In this document: positions 1 through 4,632 of the stretch, piece by piece | How positions within the stretch are numbered: the first letter of the stretch is position 1 | Layout of the letters: every line of letters starts with the position of its first letter | Source: Streptosporangiaceae bacterium | GTDB taxonomy: Bacteria > Actinomycetota > Actinomycetes > Streptosporangiales > Streptosporangiaceae | Direction: 5' to 3' | Assembly (NCBI GenBank): GCA_030040475.1 | Contig: JASHTQ010000207.1 | Span: 1-5,323 of the forward strand | DNA length: 5,323 nt | Translations under genes and position numbers: made by a program | Notes under the pieces: model-generated | What the model was told of the DNA's origin: nothing | The model's database searches: none | Seen by the model: the letters and a program-made list of their open reading frames with translations, nothing else

Positions 1-1
1 C

Positions 2-829
2 GACCTGATCGACAGGTACCTGGACCAGTTGCGCGCCGGGCTGTGGGTGCCGGCGGCCGAGGCGGAGCTGATCGTGGCCGAGGCCGAGGACCACCTGCGC
101 GAGACCGCCGCGGCGGGGCTGGAGATCGGGATGACCGAACGCCAGGCGCATGAGGCCGCGATCTCCAGCTTCGGGCCGGTGCGGGCGGTGGTCCGCGCGC
201 ACCACGCGCGCCGCGGCTGGCTCGCCGCCGCCGCGGAGGCCGGCCTGGCCGCCTGGAAGCTGGCCGCCATCCTGCTGCTGACCTCCGGCGTCGCCGGCCT
301 GGCGATCGACGCCATCCTCAGGACCTGGCCGCTCGTCGTCACGGTGACGCCGGGCCCGCAGACGCCGTGCTGGCCCTGCTTGCCGACCCGGGCCGCGATC
401 ATAATCAATCCCGCGTGGCTGGTATGGTCCGGCGCGGCCGCCGGCGGCGCGATCCTGCTCGCGGGCTGCGGCCTGGCCCTCCGCCTCCGGCGGCGCCGCG
501 GACGCGGGATGCTGCTCGGCGGCCTCTTCCCGATGGTGGCGGCGGGCTTCTTCGGCGCCATCGCCCTGGCGCTCACCACGCTGAGCGCGGGCGGCATGGG
601 GATACCCGTTCCCGGCGGCCTCGCGCCCGGTCCCGGCCTCGCCGTCCCCAGCTCCCCCGCCGTCGCCGACTACCTGGCCGTCAGCGTCTACCCCGCCGTC
701 GCCGTCTACCTGGCCGTCGCCGCCTGCCTGGCCCTGGCCGCCGGCTACGCCATCCGGATGGCCCGGACGCTGCGCCGCGATCGTCGTGACCAGCAAGCCA
801 TGTTCGGCCGCGTTCTGGATGGGGGCTAG
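2..829 (+). CDS. HAAS-type (PadR-associated) multi-TM membrane protein, 5'-partial
   Basis: The frame is open from base 2, where it reads DLIDRYLDQL, so the true start lies left of the window; the TTG at 29 is only an internal codon. About the first 70 visible residues are soluble and helical, with a permease-prefix/HAAS look (DLIDRYLDQL, then EAEDHLRETAAAGLE, then ER.AHEAAISSFGP). Such domains are known to accompany PadR-type regulators, whose gene often lies directly upstream; here that position is off-window. Counting from the TTG at 29, hydrophobic segments lie near residues 73-97, 130-151, 161-186 and 213-241, giving about four TM helices. The loop between the first two contains CWPC (114-117), which could form a disulfide if it faces outward. 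Arg-rich stretches (152-159 and 243-253) suggest cytoplasmic ends. The stop is TAG at 827-829. Molecular function is unknown; a signalling or transport-accessory role is inferred only from the family. Confidence 0.8.
   Translation, partial: DLIDRYLDQLRAGLWVPAAEAELIVAEAEDHLRETAAAGLEIGMTERQAHEAAISSFGPVRAVVRAHHARRGWLAAAAEAGLAAWKLAAILLLTSGVAGLAIDAILRTWPLVVTVTPGPQTPCWPCLPTRAAIIINPAWLVWSGAAAGGAILLAGCGLALRLRRRRGRGMLLGGLFPMVAAGFFGAIALALTTLSAGGMGIPVPGGLAPGPGLAVPSSPAVADYLAVSVYPAVAVYLAVAACLALAAGYAIRMARTLRRDRRDQQAMFGRVLDGG
658..729 (+). repeat. 36-nt in-frame tandem duplication inside a TM helix
   Basis: Two adjacent 36-nt units (658-693 and 694-729) both begin CGCCGTCGCCG and share TACCTGGCCGTC. In protein they read AVADYLAVSVYP and AVAVYLAVAACL, 12 residues each. 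The result is an Ala/Val/Tyr-rich stretch forming the last hydrophobic segment of the membrane protein. It looks like a simple slippage or duplication event that has since diverged. Confidence 0.7.
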
Positions 830-833
830 CGCG

Positions 834-853
834 CGGCTCCCGGACGGGAGCCG
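834..853 (+). terminator. Hairpin just after the membrane-protein stop
   Basis: CGGCTCCC (834-841) pairs perfectly with GGGAGCCG (846-853) around the four-base loop GGAC, starting four bases after the TAG stop. There is no T-run behind it, as is common for actinobacterial terminators. It probably ends or attenuates the first transcript, but a purely structural role at the mRNA 3' end is equally possible. Confidence 0.5.
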
Positions 854-888
854 GTGACGGGATCGTCCGTGGCGCCGGCCTTGATTGG

Positions 889-919
889 GTCTCGCCAGCG
901 TGACCGGCACCGGCGAGAC
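889..919 (+). promoter_or_regulatory. 8-bp perfect inverted repeat upstream of the sensor-like gene
   Basis: GTCTCGCC (889-896) is repeated inverted as GGCGAGAC (912-919) with a 15-base spacer. The right arm ends eight bases before the ATG at 928 and directly precedes the G-rich stretch GGGCGG (921-926), the only Shine-Dalgarno-like sequence there. It could be an operator or, if transcribed, a 5'-leader hairpin affecting ribosome access. No convincing -35/-10 pair was found between 830 and 927, so the gene may also be read from upstream. Confidence 0.35.
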
Positions 920-927
920 TGGGCGGC

Positions 928-1890
928 ATGGGCGCGCGCATCCGGATCCCGCTGTGGGTGTCGCTGCCCTGCGTGGCCGTGAGCGTCGCGGGTCTGTGGG
1001 CGGTCGCCGCCGGCGCCGCCGGGGTGTCGGTGGCACGCGGTTACCTGACCAGGCAAGTGGACAGTAGCCTTCTGGCCTGCGCGGACGAGGCGACGGGCCA
1101 GCCGATGGCGGGCTGGCCCGTCCCGGTGCCCTCCGGTGCCTGCGACGCGGAACTGCTGAGCGCCAGCGGGCGGCTGGTGGCTCCTCCTGCTCCCGGTGAC
1201 GGTGCGGGTCCCGCCGTCCCGGCCGACCGCTCGTGGCTGGCGGCGCACACCTCACGGCCGGTCACCGTGCCCGGCGCGGGCGGAACCTGGCGTGTCCTGC
1301 TGGAAGCGGTCCACTACCAGCCGCAGCGCATCATGTACGTGTACGGACCCGACGACGTGCAGTACGTGATCGGCGGACAGGCGGGACACGGTCCCTCCGG
1401 GCTGCTCGTCGTGATGGCGAGAACGGCCGGCATCGGACGGCTTACCGCGCAGGCCGCGGCGCGCTACGCGGCCGCGGCGGGCGCGGTGCTCGTGCTGCTG
1501 GCCGTTGCCGCGCTCGCCGTGACCCGGGCCGTCCTGCGGCCGCTCCGCCAGGGCGCCTGGTTCGGGCCGTTCGCCGCGGCGTCCGCGAGGGTGTCGGAGC
1601 GGATGGACGCGAGTCGCGCCGCCGAGGCCGCGGCCCGCCGGTCGGGGGCGCAGCTGACCGAGCGCCTGAGCGAGGTGAGCCAGCAGCTGCGGACGTCGGT
1701 CAGCATCGTGCGCGGGTTCGCGGCGTCCGGCCGGCGCCCGGGCAAACCGCGGCCGGCCGCCGGGGACTCGATGATGCGGCGGGTCGCCGATGAGATCACG
1801 CGGATGGAAACGCTCGTCGCGCAGCTTGACGCGGCTCCCCCGCACGCTGCGCCGCGCCGACTCCCGGACGGCCATGGCGGGGGCTCATGA
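928..1890 (+). CDS. Degenerate sensor-histidine-kinase-like membrane protein, no ATPase domain
   Basis: 320 residues. TM1 spans about 10-35, an extracytoplasmic sensor region about 36-177 (LLSASGRLVAPPAPG, YVYGPDDVQYVIGG), TM2 about 178-200, then a HAMP-like start (RAVLRPL). A kinase-like dimerisation region follows: SEVSQQLRTSVSIVRGFA (248-265) and MMRRVADEITRMETLVAQLD (282-301). The second part closely follows the DHp helices of actinobacterial kinases, which usually read SHELRTPLSVIRGFA. Here the phospho-acceptor His is Gln252 (CAG, 1681-1683) and the Pro after RT is Ser. The protein ends about 20 residues after DHp, with none of the N, G1 or G2 boxes of the HATPase domain. It therefore cannot autophosphorylate in the normal way. 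It may be a decayed kinase, or a receptor that dimerises with or modulates a true kinase. No response regulator gene lies in the window. The ATG at 928 has only a weak GGGCGG ribosome site. Identification as kinase-derived is firm; the present function is unknown. Confidence 0.85.
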   Translation: MGARIRIPLWVSLPCVAVSVAGLWAVAAGAAGVSVARGYLTRQVDSSLLACADEATGQPMAGWPVPVPSGACDAELLSASGRLVAPPAPGDGAGPAVPADRSWLAAHTSRPVTVPGAGGTWRVLLEAVHYQPQRIMYVYGPDDVQYVIGGQAGHGPSGLLVVMARTAGIGRLTAQAAARYAAAAGAVLVLLAVAALAVTRAVLRPLRQGAWFGPFAAASARVSERMDASRAAEAAARRSGAQLTERLSEVSQQLRTSVSIVRGFAASGRRPGKPRPAAGDSMMRRVADEITRMETLVAQLDAAPPHAAPRRLPDGHGGGS

Positions 1891-2917
1891 GGCAGGTAAG
1901 GTATTCAGCGCCTTGATGAACTTGCGGATTTTGGATTCCAGGGGAACCGTGACTGCCCTGCGCGAACCCGTCGAGGACCACCAGGTAGGGACGTTCGCGC
2001 AAGGCGGCGAGTGCCGTGTCCGTGAGTTCGGCCCGTCCCAGTCGCCTGACCCGCGCCATCGGCCGTCCCGAGGTGTACGCGACCAGCTCCTGCAAAAACC
2101 TCGTGATCGAGTTCGAGCCCTCGTAAAAGCTCCACCACAGCCGTCCAGCCAGCCCCGGCACCACATCCCGGGCGCGGTTTTGGACCCATTGCCAGGCCAG
2201 CGCGCTCTTGCCGGTACCCCCGATCGCTTCGATCACCAGGACCGGATCATCGGACTGCGCCCATTCATTCAGTATGTCCAGGTCACTAGCCCGCCCGGTG
2301 AACGGGCTAGCGCCCACATACGGCGGGCTGGCATGAAGGGCCGGCGGGGCCGGCACCGGCACCGGGTCCCAGTCCTCGTAGACGGCGCCGAGTCGGCGGG
2401 GGACTTTCGAGGCCCGCTGTTGCCGGCTCAGAGCCACGAGCAGGTCCTCGCGAAATTTGGCGAGTTCCCCGAAACGGCGCACGACGTGGTGGGTTTCCAC
2501 GTCCGACACGAAGGCGGCAAGCTGTTCGGCGTCCGCGACGCTATCGACTTCCAGCGGCGGCCAGGGGAACGCCGGATCCACCACGAACGCCAGCAGGCGC
2601 ATCCGCGGGCAGTCCATCGCCCACCGGTACTCAAGCTCGGTATAGGAACGCCGCTGCCCCGGTGGCCGCGAACCGTACCGGTGCGCCAGCAGCAAGACAA
2701 AAACGTCGCAGCTCTCGACCTTTTTTCGGCACACCTGTTCCGGCGTCGACCGCTCCGGGTCGAACTCCTCCATATGAACCGGCATACAGTCAAGCCGGTG
2801 GCAAACCTCCACCGCCGCCGCGCGGTACCGAGCCAGGGCCCCCGAAGCGCTACTGACGAAGACTCGCAGAGGCGGGATCCGCGATTGCGCGCCATACGGT
2901 GATGAGCCCGGCTTCAT
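1796..2917 (-). CDS. DUF4062-STAND NTPase, truncated after Walker B (probable pseudogene)
   Basis: The N-terminal ~90 residues match a DUF4062 domain: LRVFVSSASGAL, then EEFDP, CDVFVLLLAHRYGS, and SYTELEYRWA. A linker leads to an NB-ARC/NACHT-like STAND NTPase: PFTGRASDLDILNEW, Walker A AIGGTGKSAL (Lys243 counted from a GTG at 2935), RLWWSFYEGSN, and Walker B PYLVVLDG (316-323). Relatives continue for several hundred residues (rest of the ATPase, helical bundle, often TPRs). Here recognisable sequence ends at about base 1964. The frame then runs through about 55 residues of unlike sequence, the last part antisense to the sensor gene, to a stop at 1796. The gene looks deleted or frameshifted and unable to complete the ATP site. 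The start is uncertain: ATG at 2917 is chosen because DUF4062 begins soon after, GTG at 2935 is possible, and neither has a clear ribosome site. Base composition is less GC-rich than its neighbours, hinting at horizontal acquisition. STAND NTPases with such N-terminal domains act in signalling and sometimes phage defence; that role here is inference. Confidence 0.75.
   Translation of the reverse strand: MKPGSSPYGAQSRIPPLRVFVSSASGALARYRAAAVEVCHRLDCMPVHMEEFDPERSTPEQVCRKKVESCDVFVLLLAHRYGSRPPGQRRSYTELEYRWAMDCPRMRLLAFVVDPAFPWPPLEVDSVADAEQLAAFVSDVETHHVVRRFGELAKFREDLLVALSRQQRASKVPRRLGAVYEDWDPVPVPAPPALHASPPYVGASPFTGRASDLDILNEWAQSDDPVLVIEAIGGTGKSALAWQWVQNRARDVVPGLAGRLWWSFYEGSNSITRFLQELVAYTSGRPMARVRRLGRAELTDTALAALRERPYLVVLDGFAQGSHGSPGIQNPQVHQGAEYLTCLMSPRHGRPGVGAAQRAGEPRQAARRAFPSA
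1885..1964 (-). other. Low-GC tail of unlike origin at the broken end of the NTPase gene
   Basis: From about 1964 down to 1885 the minus strand no longer resembles the NTPase family and is visibly richer in A and T than both flanks. In the frame not used by the NTPase it reads ESKIRKFIKALNTLPAS and stops at 1885-1887. That wording is weakly reminiscent of the C-terminal part of IS630-type transposases (KIR.FI..YN), but too short to assign. The stop shares a TCATGA palindrome (1885-1890) with the TGA of the sensor gene on the other strand. Confidence 0.3.
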
Positions 2918-2942
2918 CCCAGCATCGTGCCGCACGCAAACC

Positions 2943-2952
2943 GGTGATCACC
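2943..2952. promoter_or_regulatory. Perfect palindrome GGTGATCACC upstream of the NTPase start
   Basis: This 10-bp perfect palindrome lies 8 bases upstream of the alternative GTG start at 2935 and 26 upstream of the ATG at 2917. Related GTGATC/GATCAC words recur at 2987-3001, 3003-3010 and 3146-3160, so it may be one of a group of operator-like sites. The binding protein is unknown. Confidence 0.3.
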
Positions 2953-3070
2953 ACCATTAGCGACAATTCTGGATCTGGGCCATATCTCGTGATGGACACG
3001 ACCGTGATCTGCCGGCCATTCGCATCATCCACCTCACAGGGACCACCAGTCACTGAGCACGATGCCCTGA

Positions 3071-3130
3071 GCGGGGCTCGTGACGCACAAGCCCCTTCTT
3101 GCGGGGCCTGTGACCCACAAGCCCCGTTAC
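3071..3130 (-). repeat. Two tandem 30-bp units, each a 10-bp hairpin with 3-base loop
   Basis: Units 3071-3100 and 3101-3130 match at 23 of 30 positions (22 of the first 25). Each holds arms of ten bases around a three-base loop: 3073-3082/3086-3095 and 3103-3112/3116-3125, the right arm being CACAAGCCCC in both. Read on the plus strand each stem has one C-A mismatch, at a different position in each copy. Read on the minus strand both mismatches become G-U pairs, so both stems are fully paired in a minus-strand RNA. This favours a structured transcript in the same direction as the NTPase gene, possibly its leader. No spacers are present, so it is not a CRISPR array. Confidence 0.6.
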
Positions 3131-3145
3131 CAGCAGGCAAATCCA

Positions 3146-3160
3146 TCGTGATCATCACGA
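3146..3160. promoter_or_regulatory. Palindrome TCGTGAT-C-ATCACGA
   Basis: A perfect 7-bp inverted repeat centred on base 3153, inside the right arm of the composite element. The left arm carries a decayed version at 2987-3001 (TCGTG, five bases, CACGA). The size and symmetry are those of a dimeric repressor operator, but the palindrome may simply be part of the repeat's own structure. Confidence 0.35.
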
Positions 3161-3223
3161 GATGCGGGCCAGAACCACAATTCTGGTACAAGCATGCGGT
3201 TTGCGGTTGCCGAACTGCCGCGC

Positions 3224-3276
3224 CACCCATCGCCGGGCAGCCTCGCGGCTGGGGCGCATGGCGCCAGGGATGGGTG
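3224..3276. other. Branched inverted repeat (three-way-junction-like)
   Basis: An outer 8-bp stem, CACCCATC (3224-3231) with GATGGGTG (3269-3276), encloses two small perfect hairpins: CAGCC/GGCTG (3238-3242/3247-3251, loop TCGC) and GGCGC/GCGCC (3253-3257/3261-3265, loop ATG). This repeats, on a smaller scale, the plan of the neighbouring 218-bp element: outer arms around two hairpins. GC-rich DNA folds easily, so an RNA function is only a possibility. Confidence 0.35.
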
Positions 3277-3375
3277 CACGTCCCGCCGATGTGCCACCTG
3301 GCCTGCGAGCACGCGCGGTACCTAAACTCAGCCATTTATTCTCTAGCGGTAACGCCTTGATTATTCCGCACACAA

Positions 3376-3441
3376 TCCGGCCCCGAGCCAGTCGATCTGC
3401 ACGCGCTCATTCCGGCGGACATGAGCATGCTCGGGGCTGGA
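3376..3441. other. Nested hairpin: 13-bp outer stem around an inner hairpin
   Basis: TCCGGCCCCGAGC (3376-3388) pairs with GCTCGGGGCTGGA (3429-3441), all 13 positions with one G-T pair. Inside, GCTCAT (3405-3410) pairs with ATGAGC (3421-3426), and TCC/GGA extend that stem past a bulged C at 3420. It lies about 40 bases upstream of the hydrolase promoter, so it is not in that mRNA. It could be a terminator or leader for minus-strand transcription, or a protein-binding site. Confidence 0.45.
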
Positions 3442-3483
3442 CGCCAGGCCCGGGACCCCGCGGCCAGGCCGCGATCCTAGAAG

Positions 3484-3495
3484 AAGATATATCTT
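3484..3495. promoter_or_regulatory. Operator 1: perfect palindrome AAGATATATCTT
   Basis: A 12-bp perfect palindrome, AT-rich within very GC-rich surroundings, that overlaps the first two bases of the proposed -35 box. The same core recurs 27 bp downstream. I associate GATATATC-type palindromes in actinomycetes with PadR-like repressors, but that link is recall and not shown by this sequence; no regulator gene is visible. Confidence 0.6.
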
Positions 3496-3522
3496 GTCAT
3501 CCGCGTGAAGGAGATATATCTT
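3494..3522 (+). promoter_or_regulatory. Sigma-70-type promoter for the lipoprotein hydrolase
   Basis: TTGTCA (3494-3499) matches the -35 consensus at five of six positions. It is followed, after a 17-base spacer, by TATCTT (3517-3522), which matches the -10 consensus at four of six. Transcription would begin near 3529-3531, leaving a leader of about 70 bases before the ATG at 3599. Both boxes are overlapped by palindromic operators, the usual layout for repression by occlusion. Confidence 0.5.
3512..3521. promoter_or_regulatory. Operator 2: palindrome AGATATATCT
   Basis: A 10-bp perfect palindrome sharing AGATATATCTTG with operator 1. It covers most of the proposed -10 box. The centres of the two sites are 27 bp apart, about two and a half helical turns, so two dimers would not sit on the same DNA face unless the DNA is bent. 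Confidence 0.55.
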
Positions 3523-3598
3523 GATGGCGTGAGGCAACCGCCCCATCCAGGAGTCACGATGCCGGCCAGAGCTGCTCGCCAGGAAGCAGGTGGTCATT

Positions 3599-4510
3599 AT
3601 GTCGACTCAGGCGGGGCACCTGAGGTTCCCGGTCAGCTTGATGCTGGCCGTGTGCTGCGCGGCGGCGGCCGTAGCGGGATGCGGGTCTGGCAGCAGCGGC
3701 CCGGATGTACTGACGACACCCATACGCGTCGTCCGCACCCCTGCCGGCACTGTCGCGTACCGCGAGCTGGGCAGCGGACCCACGTTGCTGCTCATCACGG
3801 GAGCGGCCGCATCCATGGACGACTGGCCGCCGGGTTTCGTCGACGCCCTGGCCGCCCATCACACAGTCGTTGTCTTCGACAACGCCGGGGTCGGCCGGAC
3901 CTCTGCGGTCGCGGCGCCGGACTCGCTGAGCATCACAGCCATGGCCAGCCAGACGAGTGCCCTGATCTCCGCGCTTCGGCTAGGCCGCCCGGCCGTGCTG
4001 GGATGGTCGATGGGAGGCATGATCGCGCAGGCCCTGGCTGTCAGCCACCCGGCCCAGGTAAGCCGGCTTATCCTGGCCGCTAGCGCAGTTGGGACCGGGA
4101 AGGCGGTGCCGCTCCCGCCCTCCGCCACCGTGTCCGGCCTGGACCCCGAGCAGCTCGCGGTTGCGCTCTTCCCGAAGAATCAGGCCGCCGCAGCCAGGGC
4201 TTACATCAGCGCCGTCCTGCAGTACCCAGGCTCCTACCAGGTGTCCGCCGCCACATTTGACAGCCAGTACCTCGCAGCCGAGCGATGGCTGGCGGGACAG
4301 GACGCAGCGGGCCGGCTGGTGGGCGATATTCGGGTGCCCACGCTGGCCGCCGACGGAACCCTGGATCAGTTCACCGGGCCGGCCAACGCCCGGCTCCTGG
4401 CCCGCAGCGTGCCCGGTGCGAAGCTGCTTCTCTTCGCCGATGCCGGCCACGGCTTCCTGTTCCAGGACGCAGCGAGTTTCCTGCGAGCCGTCGAGACCTT
4501 TATCGGCTGA
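3599..4510 (+). CDS. Secreted alpha/beta-hydrolase lipoprotein
   Basis: 303 residues from the ATG at 3599, preceded by AGGTGG five bases upstream. A GTG at 3590 with AGGA is an alternative adding three residues. The N-terminus is a lipoprotein signal peptide: a short charged start, a hydrophobic run LMLAVCCAAAA, and lipobox VAGC with Cys28, followed by the Gly/Ser tether GSGSSG. It should be exported and anchored on the outer face of the membrane. The mature part is a complete alpha/beta hydrolase: LLLITGAAASMDDW (oxyanion loop, with TG where HG is usual), FDNAGVGRTS, nucleophile elbow GWSMGG with Ser137 (TCG, 4007-4009), acid probably Asp256 in DGTLDQF, and His284 in DAGHGFLFQ. The full triad implies an active esterase, lipase or peptidase-like enzyme; the substrate cannot be read. 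It stands alone behind an operator-controlled promoter. Family and export are secure, specificity unknown. Confidence 0.9.
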   Translation: MSTQAGHLRFPVSLMLAVCCAAAAVAGCGSGSSGPDVLTTPIRVVRTPAGTVAYRELGSGPTLLLITGAAASMDDWPPGFVDALAAHHTVVVFDNAGVGRTSAVAAPDSLSITAMASQTSALISALRLGRPAVLGWSMGGMIAQALAVSHPAQVSRLILAASAVGTGKAVPLPPSATVSGLDPEQLAVALFPKNQAAAARAYISAVLQYPGSYQVSAATFDSQYLAAERWLAGQDAAGRLVGDIRVPTLAADGTLDQFTGPANARLLARSVPGAKLLLFADAGHGFLFQDAASFLRAVETFIG

Positions 4511-4613
4511 AAAACCGCACAAGCTCAGGTGCGCATCAATCCCGGCGAGTTCCAGACCGTCGCGCAGCCGTGACGACGCAGCACAAGGCATTATGTGCAA
4601 TAGTCGCCGCTGC

Positions 4614-4630
4614 CACCGGGGTCGCCGGTG
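4614..4630 (-). terminator. Hairpin just after the stop of the right-hand hydrolase
   Basis: CACCGG (4614-4619) pairs with CCGGTG (4625-4630) around a five-base loop. On the minus strand it begins two bases after the TAG stop of the dehalogenase-like gene (4633-4635). No T-run follows. The 122-base gap between the two convergent hydrolase genes holds nothing else clear apart from a weak GCACA/TGTGC pair near 4581-4598. Confidence 0.4.
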
Positions 4631-4632
4631 AT

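Larger units (their letters stand above)
2965..3182. repeat. 218-bp composite inverted-repeat element
   Basis: The left arm begins AATTCTGGATCTGG at 2965. The right arm, read on the minus strand from 3182, begins AATTGTGGTTCTGG. The first 37 positions (2965-3001 against 3182-3146) agree at 30, including an unbroken ATCTCGTGATG. After a two-base gap the match weakens but continues through GATCTGCCGGC (3006-3016) against GATTTGCCTGC (3144-3134). The 117-base interior holds two tandem hairpins. A 10-bp direct repeat ACAATTCTGG (2963-2972 and 3177-3186) overlaps both ends. The layout suits a small MITE-like element or a structured RNA; no transposase is present, and I do not recognise a named family. 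Confidence 0.6.
2918..3483. other. Long intergenic region with repeats and structured elements
   Basis: No convincing gene was found in these ~570 bases. Frames open on both strands (2899-3360 plus, 2850-3335 minus) lack ribosome sites, recognisable domains and the strong GC third-position bias. The content is instead repeats: a perfect palindrome GGTGATCACC (2943-2952), a 218-bp inverted-repeat element (2965-3182), a branched inverted repeat (3224-3276), an AT-richer stretch (about 3315-3378), and a nested hairpin (3376-3441). The NTPase gene's promoter should lie here, but no clear -35/-10 pair for it was found. Confidence 0.6.

Noticed and set aside
3071..3130. Possible CRISPR mini-array
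   Set aside because: The two 30-bp units are directly adjacent with no spacer, and no cas genes are present.
2963..3186. 10-bp direct repeat ACAATTCTGG as a target-site duplication
   Set aside because: The copies overlap the inverted arms and can arise from the arms' own near-palindromic ends (CCAGAATT), so an insertion event is not demonstrated.
2850..3335. 161-codon minus-strand open frame (ATG at 3335) through the repeat region
   Set aside because: It has no ribosome site, no recognisable domain and irregular third-position GC. It overlaps the NTPase start and its sequence is explained by the inverted and tandem repeats; a small unknown protein cannot be fully excluded.
2899..3360. 153-codon plus-strand open frame over the same region
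   Set aside because: Same reasons; both strands are open across the repeats, as expected for inverted-repeat DNA in a GC-rich genome.
3361..3597. 78-codon minus-strand frame ending RVQIDWLGAGLCAE
   Set aside because: It spans the operators and promoter, lacks a ribosome site and has no known domain; the protein-like tail is too short to support a gene.
3559..4083. ATG at 3559 with AGGAG six bases upstream, open to 4083
   Set aside because: It is out of frame with the complete, signal-peptide-bearing hydrolase and its product has no family resemblance; it is a shadow frame with a chance ribosome site.
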